This document shows positions 1-8,237 of a stretch of 64,000 bases of DNA, one piece after another. Below the pieces are notes generated by a model. It did no database searches, was not told the DNA's origin, and saw nothing but the letters and a program-made list of their open reading frames with translations. How positions within the stretch are numbered: the first letter of the stretch is position 1; each line of letters starts with the position of its first letter. Position numbers and translations under genes: made by a program. The stretch is from JALXCH01 sp964495805 (GTDB lineage Bacteria > Calditrichota > Calditrichia > RBG-13-44-9): assembly GCA_964495805.1 (NCBI GenBank), contig CAZBWV010000019.1, forward strand, positions 62,001 to 126,000. The letters are read 5' to 3'.

Positions 1-1497
1 GATTGGTTAAACAGTTCGGATGACGATTTTGATTGGTCAGCCAACAGCGGGAGTACGCCCTCCAGTGGAACCGGACCATCAGGTGATCATACCAGCGGGT
101 CGGGGAAATACCTCTATACCGAAGCATCCAGCCCCAATAATCCCGATAAAACAGCCATTTTGCTCTCCCCTTATTTCGATTTGAGCGGGTTAAATAATCC
201 CACTCTGGAGTTCTGGTACAATATGTATGGTGACTATATGGGAGATTTGCAGGTAGATATTTATGGAAAAGGTGAATGGCACGAAAATGTGTTGAAGTTT
301 TCCGGTCAGCAGAGCTCCAGTGGTTCGGATTGGAAGGTGGCGACGATTTATTTAAAAGATTACCAGAGTTCAGTCGTGCGCATCCGATTTAAAGGGACCA
401 CCGATGGCTGGACAAGCGATATGGCTATCGATGACTTTAGCATTCGGAGTGAGGCATTTCATACCTTCCTGGCCGGAGAGACCGGAAGTCATACCTTCCA
501 GAATGCCATGGCAACGGTGAATTTTACCGCTGCCAATAGTGGAGATGTGACCCTTCAGGTGGAAAAAATAGATGGCGATCCGGGAGTGGTGGGGAGTTTA
601 CCCGCCGGGGTGATTAACATCTCCCGGGAACGCTACTGGCGAATCACTGAAATCTCCGGAAATGCTGACGGCACGTACAATTTAAGCCTGGATCTGGCGG
701 GTATGTCCGGCATAAGCGATTATTCCACCCTGAAATTGTTGAAGCGAGCCGACAGCAGCAGCCCCTGGAATATTGCCGGTACCAATAACTATTCTGGAAC
801 CGGAACGGTGGTGGAATGGACCGGTATCAGCGACGGCTTCTCCGAGTTTGCCATTGGAGGTGAGAACGACAATTCACTGGCGGTGACTCTCTCGTTGTTC
901 GAAGGGAAAGTCGTTCCGGAAGGCATCCGATTGCACTGGCGTACGGAAAGTGAACTGATGACTCGTGGATTCATCCTGATGAGAAAGACCAGCAGTGACT
1001 CGGTATTTTGTACCATTGCCGATTACAATTCCAGTCCGGCACTTCGTGGGCAGGGAACATCCAATCGCCCAATCGATTATTACTACCTGGATCAAGCCGT
1101 GCATCCCGAAGAAACCTACACCTATCGGCTTATTGAAGAGGAAATGAACGGAAATCGGATTCATTTGAAAGAATGCCAGGTGGTGTTCAGTTCTGAAGTT
1201 TCTCAGAACCTTTTACCAAAACGATTCGAAGTAAGAAATGCTTATCCCAATCCCTTTAATCCGACTGTTTCCATTACCTATGCCATTCCCCGACCCGATC
1301 GGGTAGAGATTCGGGTCTACGATATCAATGGTCGGTTAATCCGAACGCTGGTGGATGCTCAGCAAAAAGCGGGCTGGTACACCGTGGAATGGGATGGTCG
1401 AAATGAGCTGGGTAAAGGGGTTAGCAGCGGCATGTACATTGTTCGAGTTCAGGCCGGGTTCGATTCGCACACTCAAAAAGTACTGCTGCTGAAATAG
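1..1497 (+). CDS. Secreted MAM-domain protein with C-terminal sorting domain (5' end missing)
   Basis: The frame is open from base 1, so the gene begins upstream of the window. The first ~150 residues look like a MAM (jelly-roll adhesion) domain: a DDFDW start, then LSPYFDLSGL, LEFWYNMYG and, after a WTSDMAIDDF segment, the domain end. A middle beta-rich region follows (about residues 155-395). The last ~85 residues are a FlgD-Ig/type IX-like sorting domain with AYPNPFNPT, VYDINGRLI and SSGMYIVRV, ending in KVLLLK. By family knowledge such proteins are exported to the cell surface. The adhesive or enzymatic role is unknown because the N-terminus is missing. An internal TTG at 160 is not the true start. 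Confidence 0.85.
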   Translation, partial: DWLNSSDDDFDWSANSGSTPSSGTGPSGDHTSGSGKYLYTEASSPNNPDKTAILLSPYFDLSGLNNPTLEFWYNMYGDYMGDLQVDIYGKGEWHENVLKFSGQQSSSGSDWKVATIYLKDYQSSVVRIRFKGTTDGWTSDMAIDDFSIRSEAFHTFLAGETGSHTFQNAMATVNFTAANSGDVTLQVEKIDGDPGVVGSLPAGVINISRERYWRITEISGNADGTYNLSLDLAGMSGISDYSTLKLLKRADSSSPWNIAGTNNYSGTGTVVEWTGISDGFSEFAIGGENDNSLAVTLSLFEGKVVPEGIRLHWRTESELMTRGFILMRKTSSDSVFCTIADYNSSPALRGQGTSNRPIDYYYLDQAVHPEETYTYRLIEEEMNGNRIHLKECQVVFSSEVSQNLLPKRFEVRNAYPNPFNPTVSITYAIPRPDRVEIRVYDINGRLIRTLVDAQQKAGWYTVEWDGRNELGKGVSSGMYIVRVQAGFDSHTQKVLLLK

Positions 1498-1564
1498 ATA
1501 TTGTCGATTCGAGAAGATTGCGTATAAACAATGTGAGCTGAAAAATCCGATTCAGCGAAAGTAT

Positions 1565-1598
1565 GCCTCCGGTGGTGAGATGCTGCCGGAGGCTTTTT
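1565..1598 (+). terminator. Intrinsic terminator after the MAM-domain gene
   Basis: An 8-bp GC-rich stem (GCCTCCGG at 1565-1572, CCGGAGGC at 1586-1593) is followed by five T residues. It lies 68 bases after the stop codon and serves the plus-strand gene. ftsX converges on it from the other side. Confidence 0.8.
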
Positions 1599-1664
1599 AT
1601 TTGCCGGATGTTGTGATTGGCACCGGGGTAGGGGAGTAAGAATCGTCCAGGAATATTCAGATCA

Positions 1665-2528
1665 TCAGCGGGAGCTGAGATATTTATTTACCGAGAGTGA
1701 ACTTCCCATCCATCCCAGAAAAAGGCCAATTCCCAGAATTGCCGGGTAAAAATGCGGGGGAAGTTGTACGTAAGGAAAAATCAGAGCACGGATGAATTTT
1801 ACGAAGATCATCAACACCAGGATTGCCAGTCCGCTGCCCAGTGCTCCCTGAATAAATCCTTCCACCAGAAAAGGGCTTTTGATGAATCGACGGGTAGCCC
1901 CCACCAGTTCCATGATGTGGATAATATCCCGTCGGGAATGGATGGAAAGCCGAATGGTGTTGTAAATCAGAATGACGATGATGGTAAGGGTGAGCAAAAT
2001 TAGTCCCAACGAGATAATCAGAATCAGCGAGAAGTATTTGTTCACAAACTTCACAATTTCTTTTTGATAAACCACCTCCTGAACCCCTTTCAGGGAGGAC
2101 AGGGACTGCACAAACTCCTCTAACAGGGCTGGTGTGGAAAATTCCGGTTTCAGGGTAATGCGCAGGGATGGGGGCAGGGGGTTTTTCTCCAGTACCTGAC
2201 CAATGTCGATCCCGAAACTCTGGCGAAATTCCTCCATCGCCATGGTAGGAGAGATGTACTGAATCCGGTTAACTTCACTCCTCCGGGATATTTGTGCTTT
2301 CAATTGACTCACTTCCTGATCGGTAATGGTGGGATCCAGAAACACCTCCACCTGAACCTGTTTGTAAAATTTCAGAAAGGTGTGTTTTACATTTTGTGCA
2401 ATAATGCCAAAGAGACCCAGAAGGACTAACGATAATGCAATGGACAGGATGGTAATCACCGCGGAAAGACGGGCGCGTTTCAGACTAATGATACCTTCTT
2501 TGATAATGAAAAAAAGAGTCATAAGCAT
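1665..2528 (-). CDS. ftsX: Cell-division ABC transporter permease FtsX
   Basis: This 287-residue membrane protein has the FtsX plan: one N-terminal transmembrane segment (about 20-45), a ~120-residue extracytoplasmic domain, then three transmembrane segments (about 168-197, 220-250, 262-280). The family signature is in the cytoplasmic loop (YNTIRLSIHSRRDIIHIMEL, then VGATRRFI). With FtsE it couples the divisome to peptidoglycan hydrolases through the extracytoplasmic domain. Its ATG directly abuts the ftsE stop (TGAATG), so the two are translationally coupled. The ATG at 2528 is used. A second in-frame ATG lies two codons later. Confidence 0.93.
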   Translation of the reverse strand: MLMTLFFIIKEGIISLKRARLSAVITILSIALSLVLLGLFGIIAQNVKHTFLKFYKQVQVEVFLDPTITDQEVSQLKAQISRRSEVNRIQYISPTMAMEEFRQSFGIDIGQVLEKNPLPPSLRITLKPEFSTPALLEEFVQSLSSLKGVQEVVYQKEIVKFVNKYFSLILIISLGLILLTLTIIVILIYNTIRLSIHSRRDIIHIMELVGATRRFIKSPFLVEGFIQGALGSGLAILVLMIFVKFIRALIFPYVQLPPHFYPAILGIGLFLGWMGSSLSVNKYLSSR

Positions 2529-3212
2529 TCACGAAATATGTTTCAAGGTGTTGGGGTCAATCTCCCGGACAATTTTTCCGTTATCCAGCAGAATGGTTCG
2601 ATGCGGAGCGGAGCGGATTAATTCATAGTTATGAGTTGCCATGCACACGGCAGTACCGCTTTTGTTAATGCGTTCCAGCAGTTCCATGATTCCCCGGGCG
2701 GCATCCGGGTCCAGGTTGCCGGTAGGTTCATCGGCCAGCAAAATGAACGGTTCATTCACCAGAGCACGGGCAATAGCAACCCGTTGCTTTTCGCCGCCGG
2801 AGAGCAAATCCGGCATCTGGTATCGTTTGTGGTTCAGCCCAACCTGCGTCAGGACGCTCAGTACCCGACTTTTTATCTCTGTCCGCCGTGCTCCGATAAC
2901 CCGTAGAGCAAAAGCCACATTGTCATACACATTACGGTCCTGAAGCAGCTTAAAGTCCTGAAAGATAACCCCGACCCGCCGCCGCAGGTATGGTATTTGA
3001 TGTCGTTTAATGGAAGATGAGCTGAAGTCTTCCACTTTCACGTTTCCCTGAGTGGGAAACAGGTCCATATAAATAAGTCGGAGAAGTGTGGTTTTACCCG
3101 CACCGGTCTTCCCGATCAGGTAAACAAATTCCCCTTTCTCAATCTTCAGACTGACCCGACGGAGAATATAACGATTCCCGAATTTAACTGATACATTAAA
3201 GAATTGGATCAT
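2529..3212 (-). CDS. ftsE: Cell-division ABC transporter ATPase FtsE
   Basis: The 227-residue ABC ATPase has a Walker A at residues 34-42 (GKTGAGKTT), the signature LSGGEKQRVAIARA and a Walker B ending LLADEPTGNLDP. Length and motifs fit FtsE rather than a LolD-type exporter, and the partner gene directly downstream is ftsX. It energises FtsX at the division site. The start ATG lies one base after the stop of the upstream methyltransferase, so all three genes probably form one transcript. Confidence 0.93.
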   Translation of the reverse strand: MIQFFNVSVKFGNRYILRRVSLKIEKGEFVYLIGKTGAGKTTLLRLIYMDLFPTQGNVKVEDFSSSSIKRHQIPYLRRRVGVIFQDFKLLQDRNVYDNVAFALRVIGARRTEIKSRVLSVLTQVGLNHKRYQMPDLLSGGEKQRVAIARALVNEPFILLADEPTGNLDPDAARGIMELLERINKSGTAVCMATHNYELIRSAPHRTILLDNGKIVREIDPNTLKHIS

Positions 3213-3213
3213 A

Positions 3214-4020
3214 TTACCCGGATTTCTTTAAGATAAAATGTGCACGGTTGCTATCCTCTTCGGCATCGTAAAATGTGAAATCTTCGTACATGCCGATTAA
3301 TTCAAAAGGAGTTTCCCGAACAATAATGTATTTCATGGTGGAAAAGGAAAAAATGTATTGTTCATGAACCTCCTGATAAATCCCCTGAGGGGTGTAAACG
3401 GTTATTTCGTTTACCTGGCGCCGCCGTGCAGTGTCGTAATATGCCTGACGCGAATAGGCGAACCCCCCATCGAAGGTTTCGTTTTCGCTATATTGATGAA
3501 AATAGTTTCGGCAAAACTCATCACTTACCGCATCAAAAATAAACAATCCGGGACTGGCGAGCAATTCATAAATGCGAATCAACGCCTGTTTGATGGACCC
3601 CATCCCGGACAGGTAGTTGATGGAGTCGTACAGGCAGGTCATCACATTGTATTGCTGAGCAGGAATCCATTTTAATTCCGGGAGACCGGCCGTCCAGAAT
3701 TGCGCTGTCGGATTTTTACGGCGGGCTATCTCAATCATTTCCTGAACCGGGTCACAGCCGTCGGCAGAAAACCCCCTGGCACGGAAATTCCGCAAAAATT
3801 CGCCGGTTCCACATCCGATATCTAAAACACGGATAGCCGATTTTTCCTTTCCGGGTAAATTTTCATGAATAATCCGATGAATATAATCTGCCCATCGGGC
3901 ATAGGGAACGTGGGACATCACCTTGTCGTAAATTTGCGCCAGCGCCCGATATGGTTGGCTCCGACGCACCGGCGTGGAGTGGGAAGCCGAAAATTCACGA
4001 TTGGTGGAATTGGATTCCAT
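3214..4020 (-). CDS. Class I SAM-dependent methyltransferase
   Basis: The 268-residue protein has a class I methyltransferase fold. Motif I is VLDIGCGTGEF (residues 65-75), with an acidic position after the second strand (DGCDP). A CLYDSINYL segment matches the substrate-side region of Methyltransf_25-type enzymes. No membrane segment or signal peptide is seen. It is the first gene of a tight operon with ftsE and ftsX, but the substrate cannot be deduced and the link to division may be only positional. Confidence 0.8.
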   Translation of the reverse strand: MESNSTNREFSASHSTPVRRSQPYRALAQIYDKVMSHVPYARWADYIHRIIHENLPGKEKSAIRVLDIGCGTGEFLRNFRARGFSADGCDPVQEMIEIARRKNPTAQFWTAGLPELKWIPAQQYNVMTCLYDSINYLSGMGSIKQALIRIYELLASPGLFIFDAVSDEFCRNYFHQYSENETFDGGFAYSRQAYYDTARRRQVNEITVYTPQGIYQEVHEQYIFSFSTMKYIIVRETPFELIGMYEDFTFYDAEEDSNRAHFILKKSG

Positions 4021-4049
4021 TGATTCTATCCCGGTTTTTTAGTCCAAAC

Positions 4050-4073
4050 GTTCGAAAGAAAAAAGGTTCGAAA
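4050..4073. repeat. Direct repeat GTTCGAAA in the methyltransferase-ftsEX promoter region
   Basis: Two copies of GTTCGAAA (4050-4057 and 4066-4073) have starts 16 bp apart, about 30-50 bases upstream of the methyltransferase ATG. Each contains the palindrome TTCGAA. They could be a regulator site. No regulator is known. Confidence 0.3.
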
Positions 4074-4183
4074 AATATCTGAAAAGCTTTCTGTGAATTG
4101 ATGCGGAACGCTTTTTCCTGGACCTGCGATGTGACCGGTGGATGGAGTTGTATTTTTTAAAACATAATTTACTGAAATCCGGA

Positions 4184-4205
4184 TATCAAGGCTATAACCT
4201 TGATA
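4184..4205 (-). other. Small hairpin downstream of fmdB
   Basis: A perfect 8-bp stem (TATCAAGG/CCTTGATA) encloses a 6-base loop, 9 bases beyond the fmdB stop. It lacks a T-run, so it is at best a weak terminator or a transcript-end stabiliser. Confidence 0.35.
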
Positions 4206-4213
4206 AAAGGGAA

Positions 4214-4456
4214 TTAACCGCTCTTTTTTGGCTTTTTACCGGTTGATTTGCCGGTAGAGCTGCCGGAAGAGTGCTTGTGTTTGTAATCGGTAATGTAAAA
4301 ACCGGAACCTTTGAAGACGATCCCGGAGCCTCCGGTAATCACTCGCACCACCTTCCCACCGCATTGCGGGCAGGTGCGTATGGGATCGTCGGTAATGCTT
4401 TGAAATTGATCGAAAACATAGCCGCACTGGGTGCAGCGATAGGTGTAAGTCGGCAA
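4214..4456 (-). CDS. FmdB/CxxC zinc-ribbon regulatory protein
   Basis: The 80-residue protein has two CxxC knuckles, YRCTQCGY and RTCPQCGGK, typical of the FmdB zinc-ribbon family (family start MPTYTYRC). A glycine-rich segment and a Ser/Lys-rich basic tail follow. The start is TTG, supported by CGGAGG nine bases upstream. It lies 6 bases downstream of aspC on the same strand. The family is often called a putative regulator or nucleic-acid binder, with no established biochemical role. Confidence 0.85.
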   Translation of the reverse strand: MPTYTYRCTQCGYVFDQFQSITDDPIRTCPQCGGKVVRVITGGSGIVFKGSGFYITDYKHKHSSGSSTGKSTGKKPKKSG

Positions 4457-4462
4457 ATCGTA

Positions 4463-5671
4463 TTACCTCCGTTCTTGTCGGGATTGGATCATTTCTTCCA
4501 TGGCGCGGATGAGAATCCGGGCACCTCGTTCCAGCTCTTCGGTGGAGGTGGCAAAGGAGATGCGAATATATTCGTCAGCGCCAAAGGCAATGCCGGGAAC
4601 AACCACCAGATGGTATTTTTCCGCCAGGTAGGTGGCAAAGCTGACCGAGTCGTTGATGGGCTGACCATTACCGTAGTAGCCGTATGCTTCTGCCACGCGG
4701 AGAAACAGGTAGAAAGCACCCTCCGGACGGGCCATGGAAAAATAATGTCGGCTCCCCAATTCCCGAAGGAGCAGGTTTCGACGTTCTTCAAACGTGTGCC
4801 GCATGTGTTCTACTTTTTCCTGCGGACCGGTTAGAGCCGCCAGAGCCGCCCGCTGAGAAATGGAAGAGGCATTGGAAGTATAGTGACTCTGGATTTTAGC
4901 CATTCCCTTCACTACCGGTAACGGGGCGGCGGCGTAACCAATTCGCCAGCCGGTCATGGCATACGCTTTAGAAAAACCATTAATCACAATGGTCCGATCG
5001 ATTAAATCGAAATGTGTTGCAATGCTATGGTGTTCTGCACGATCGTAAATGAGCTTCTCATAAATTTCGTCGGAAATAATCCAGATGTCGTGGCGAGCAA
5101 GAACCTCGGCCAGGTGTTCGATTTCCTCCTGAGAATACACCGCACCGGTGGGATTATTGGGACTATTCAAAATAATGGCTTTGGTACGCGGGGTGATGTG
5201 TTGTTCCAGTTGTTCGGGGGTCATTTTAAACCCGGTTTCCATGGTGGAGACAAAAACCGGTTTGCCTCCTGCCATTCGCACCTGTTCCGGATAGCTGACC
5301 CAGTAGGGGAGCGGAATGATGACCTCATCCCCTTCATCTAACAGAGCGAACAGAGCGTTCATGATGGATTGTTTGGCACCGTTAGAAACGATAATCTGTT
5401 CCGGCTGATATTCCAGCTGGTTTTCCTGCTTCAGTTTTCGGGTAATTGCTTCGCGTAGCGGTTTTATTCCGGTATTTTCCGTGTAGTGGGTAAATCCCTG
5501 TTCAATCGCCTGGATGGCTGCTCTGGCGATGAAGTCCGGTGTACGAAAATCCGGTTCCCCGGCGGTTAGATCCACCACATCAATTCCCTGCTGTTTCAGA
5601 CGGATGGCTTTCTCCTTCACCTGCAGCGTTCTGGAAGCCTCAATCCGTGTCAGCCGTTGGGCTAAATTCAT
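4463..5671 (-). CDS. aspC: Aspartate aminotransferase, class I PLP enzyme
   Basis: The 402-residue fold-type I aminotransferase has the Ib-subgroup AspAT pattern. PNNPTG at 171-176 includes the cofactor-contacting Asn. SDEIYE at 200-205 has the Asp that pairs with the pyridine nitrogen. The PLP lysine is K235 in NGFSKAYAMTGWRIGY. A C-terminal RISFA gives the carboxylate-binding Arg. It should interconvert aspartate/2-oxoglutarate and oxaloacetate/glutamate. Some relatives also act on prephenate or aromatic substrates, so exact specificity is not proven. A GGAGA Shine-Dalgarno supports the ATG. Confidence 0.88.
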   Translation of the reverse strand: MNLAQRLTRIEASRTLQVKEKAIRLKQQGIDVVDLTAGEPDFRTPDFIARAAIQAIEQGFTHYTENTGIKPLREAITRKLKQENQLEYQPEQIIVSNGAKQSIMNALFALLDEGDEVIIPLPYWVSYPEQVRMAGGKPVFVSTMETGFKMTPEQLEQHITPRTKAIILNSPNNPTGAVYSQEEIEHLAEVLARHDIWIISDEIYEKLIYDRAEHHSIATHFDLIDRTIVINGFSKAYAMTGWRIGYAAAPLPVVKGMAKIQSHYTSNASSISQRAALAALTGPQEKVEHMRHTFEERRNLLLRELGSRHYFSMARPEGAFYLFLRVAEAYGYYGNGQPINDSVSFATYLAEKYHLVVVPGIAFGADEYIRISFATSTEELERGARILIRAMEEMIQSRQERR

Positions 5672-5723
5672 GATTTCGTCTCCGTGGTTGAATCGGGTCT
5701 TTTTTCTGGATGATTTAAAAGAA

Positions 5724-5751
5724 CAAAAGGCAGATTCGCATCTGCCTTTTG
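5724..5751 (-). terminator. Intrinsic terminator between pta and aspC
   Basis: A perfect 12-bp stem (CAAAAGGCAGAT/ATCTGCCTTTTG) has a 4-base loop and a short T-rich tract beyond it on the minus strand. It sits 25 bases after the pta stop and should separate pta from aspC-fmdB. The A/T flanks make it usable in both directions. Confidence 0.8.
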
Positions 5752-5775
5752 ACCATCGACATTCTCAAACCAAAA

Positions 5776-6750
5776 TTAAGCTAAAATAGCGCAAATAGCA
5801 GCTACATTGACGATATCGTCCACGCTGCATCCGCGGGAGAGATCGTTGTACGGTTTAGCCAGTCCCTGAATCACCGGACCAATAGCTTCGGCTCCGGCTA
5901 ACCGCTGCACCATCTTGTAACCAATGTTACCGGCATCCAGGTCCGGGAAGATGAATACATTGGCTTTTCCGGCGACGGGGGAATCGGGTGCTTTCCGTTT
6001 TCCGACCGATTCCACATAAGCAGCGTCAAACTGCAGTTCGCCGTCCACAGCCAGGTCTGGCACGGTTTCCCGGACCAACCGGGTGGCTTCCACCACTTTG
6101 TCCACTAAGGGATGTTTGGCGCTTCCTTTTGTGGAGAAGCTCAGCATGGCGACCCGTGGTTCGCTGCCCACCAATTTGCGATGGGTTTCTGCCGCACTGA
6201 TGGCGATGCTGGCCAGTTGTTTGGGATCAGGGTCCGGTATTACCGCACAATCCGCAAAGGTTAGAATGTTGCCGTCGGGAAGCACCATAATGAACGAGCT
6301 GGACACGACGTTTACGTTGGGAGCCAGACCCACAATCTGGATTGCCGCCCGCAACACATCGCCAGTGGTATTGACTGAACCGGCGACCACACCGTCGCCG
6401 CGTCCCTCGCGCAACATCATCGCACCAAAATAGAGGGGATTGCTCATCAGCTCGCGGGCTTTGTCCGGTGTCATGCCTTTATGCTTGCGCAGGTCGTAAT
6501 AAGTGTTGGCGTAAGCGTCAAATTCGGGTTGCTCCGTGGGATTGAGAATTTCCGCACCGGAAAGGTCCACCTGAAATTGTTCGGCCAGCCGATAAATTTC
6601 ATTTTTTGAACCCAGGAGAATCGGTCGGGCGATGTGTTCTTGCGCTAATATCTCTGCCGCCCGAATAACCCGTTCTTCGGTGCCCTCGGGCAGAATGATG
6701 GTTTTGTCTCTGCTTTTTGCCTGTTCGCGAAATTTTTGAATAATATCCAT
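5776..6750 (-). CDS. pta: Phosphate acetyltransferase
   Basis: The 324-residue protein is the short, single-domain Pta (PTA_PTB domain only, no DRTGG extension). It starts DIIQKFREQAK, continues with ILPEGTEERVIRAA and has the conserved GVVAGSVNTTGDVLRAA segment. The reaction is acetyl-CoA + phosphate to acetyl phosphate + CoA, giving ATP from acetyl phosphate together with acetate kinase. No ackA is present in this window. The ATG follows a strong GAGGAGGGG ribosome site. It is flanked by a terminator downstream and a long non-coding stretch upstream, so it is probably a single-gene transcript. Confidence 0.93.
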   Translation of the reverse strand: MDIIQKFREQAKSRDKTIILPEGTEERVIRAAEILAQEHIARPILLGSKNEIYRLAEQFQVDLSGAEILNPTEQPEFDAYANTYYDLRKHKGMTPDKARELMSNPLYFGAMMLREGRGDGVVAGSVNTTGDVLRAAIQIVGLAPNVNVVSSSFIMVLPDGNILTFADCAVIPDPDPKQLASIAISAAETHRKLVGSEPRVAMLSFSTKGSAKHPLVDKVVEATRLVRETVPDLAVDGELQFDAAYVESVGKRKAPDSPVAGKANVFIFPDLDAGNIGYKMVQRLAGAEAIGPVIQGLAKPYNDLSRGCSVDDIVNVAAICAILA

Positions 6751-7182
6751 GTGCCCCTCCTCATTTTGTGAAGAAAACCTCAGGTGGGAAATTTAACAAA
6801 AATCCCTGCTTTTCCAATATGGAAATATAATTTTTATGGTAGGTTTCAGAAGAGGAGGTATGGGGCGTACCGATCGAACAATTGCCTCTGTGCACGGGCA
6901 GGTGCTTCAAAAGCAGGCGGGGTGAATGGGGTTCTGTCTTGAAGGATACGAACTGTTTTTGTATAAAACATATTTTTAAATTTGTCATCTTTGCGTTCAT
7001 GGTCTGTGGCTTTGCGGTGAAGAAGCGATTTTTGGTGTCTTTGCAACTTTAAAGTGAAGTTCATGGTTAACTGGAATGAAAATAGATGAAAGCTGCAAAA
7101 TTTTTTTACATCCAGCATGTTGGATTCATTCGTTTTAAAACGCATCCGGGTGGGATAGGCCGGGTTCAGTTAACCGTTAGAT
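6751..7182. other. Non-coding region between coaD and pta
   Basis: This 432-base stretch holds the upstream region of pta, a decayed copy of a widespread intergenic repeat (6984-7050) and a short palindrome CGTTTTAAAACG (7132-7143). The minus-strand open frames across it (6761-7000, 6846-7145) have no ribosome site or protein-like composition and arise from the repeat. Confidence 0.7.
6984..7050. repeat. Degenerate CTTTGCG-type intergenic repeat
   Basis: Read on the minus strand it contains TTCACCGCAAAG, then a GAACGCAAAGATG segment and a third degenerate CAAAGACACC unit. It is a ~10-13 base unit repeated with drift. It resembles the 'ACCGCAAAGACGCAAAG / ACCACGAAGACACGAAG' repeats scattered in intergenic DNA of many environmental bacteria. 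Function is unknown. Confidence 0.55.
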
Positions 7183-7674
7183 TTACCGGCGCCCGTACTT
7201 CTTTAACAGGGCTTCTTTCACAATGGAAGGAACAAAAGCCGACACATCGCCGCCCAGCCGGGCGACTTCTTTAACAATGGTGGAGTTCAGGTAGGAGTAG
7301 TTCTCGTGAGGCATCATGAACACTGTGGTGACTTCATCTTCCAGGCGGCGGTTCATTAGTGCCATCTGAAGTTCATACTCAAAGTCGGATACCGCCCGTA
7401 ATCCGCGAATGATAGCAATTGCTCCTTTCTGCCGGGCAAAATCCACCAGCAATCCCTCGAAGGCTTCCACGGTTACATTGTGATTAATGCCCCGCTCTTC
7501 CAGTACCTGATTGATCAGAGAAAGACGTTCCTCCATGGTGAAGAGCGGTTTTTTGTGGGGATTGATGGCGATGGTAATCACAATCCGATCGAACAGGCGA
7601 CGAGCCCGATCCAGAATGTCCAGATGTCCGTTGGTAATGGGGTCAAACGTCCCGGGATAAAGGGCAATTCTCAT
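7183..7674 (-). CDS. coaD: Phosphopantetheine adenylyltransferase
   Basis: The 163-residue nucleotidyltransferase matches bacterial CoaD in length. YPGTFDPITNGHLDIL holds the (H/T)xGH nucleotide site, IRGLRAVSDFEYE is the conserved central motif, and a YLNSTIVKEVA segment replaces the usual ISSSxVRE. It converts 4'-phosphopantetheine and ATP to dephospho-CoA in the cytoplasm. Its ATG overlaps the rsmD stop (ATGA), a common rsmD-coaD pairing, and it is the last gene of the minus-strand operon starting at 11988. Confidence 0.95.
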   Translation of the reverse strand: MRIALYPGTFDPITNGHLDILDRARRLFDRIVITIAINPHKKPLFTMEERLSLINQVLEERGINHNVTVEAFEGLLVDFARQKGAIAIIRGLRAVSDFEYELQMALMNRRLEDEVTTVFMMPHENYSYLNSTIVKEVARLGGDVSAFVPSIVKEALLKKYGRR

Positions 7675-8222
7675 TCCACACCCTTTCTACCAAAAAAAGT
7701 GATGATGCTGCGATCGAATTTCTTCTGACGAAGTACCTCGTACACGTTGGTTTCCCATTCAATGTCGTGGGTGCGCTCGCTTTCCAGAACAAAAATGCCG
7801 TATTCGGTCAGATTCTCCGGTAAAAACACCAATGGAAGCAATTCAATAAAACGATTCCATTTGAATGGCGGATCGGCAAAAATAAGGTCGAACGGTTCTT
7901 TATTTTGCTTTAGAAAAGTCAGCACATTTTTGCGGACCACGTGATAAGGTTCCTGGATGGGAAGGCGTTCCAGGTTTTTTCGGAGCACTTTGATGGAATT
8001 GTACGAATTTTCCACAAAAGTCACGCTTTCGGCACCGCGGCTAAGCGCTTCGATGCCCAGACTACCGGAACCGGCAAACAGGTCCAGCACCCGACAATCC
8101 GTTACAAAGTCGTTTAACACACTGAAAATATGTTCTTTAATTCGATCTGTCGTTGGACGAATGGACTGATTCTTGGCAGAATACAGGTGATGACCTTTGT
8201 ACTTTCCGGCGATAACACGCAT
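7671..8222 (-). CDS. rsmD: 16S rRNA (guanine966-N2)-methyltransferase
   Basis: The 183-residue SAM methyltransferase has the RsmD pattern: MRVIAGKYKGH start, RPTTDRIKEHIFS, motif I LDLFAGSGSLGIEALSRGA (residues 47-64) and the catalytic DPPF tetrad at 117-120. It methylates N2 of G966 in 16S rRNA during small-subunit assembly. It overlaps coaD by four bases and begins 15 bases after the stop of the PilN/PilO-like gene, placing two housekeeping genes at the end of an envelope operon. Confidence 0.93.
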   Translation of the reverse strand: MRVIAGKYKGHHLYSAKNQSIRPTTDRIKEHIFSVLNDFVTDCRVLDLFAGSGSLGIEALSRGAESVTFVENSYNSIKVLRKNLERLPIQEPYHVVRKNVLTFLKQNKEPFDLIFADPPFKWNRFIELLPLVFLPENLTEYGIFVLESERTHDIEWETNVYEVLRQKKFDRSIITFFGRKGVE

Positions 8223-8237
8223 AGAATATTTAGAACA

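Noticed and set aside
4271..4834. A 187-codon plus-strand frame
   Set aside because: It lies antisense to fmdB and aspC and shows no ribosome site or family features.
6761..7145. Two overlapping minus-strand open frames upstream of pta
   Set aside because: No ribosome site, composition like low-complexity intergenic repeat translation, no resemblance to known proteins.
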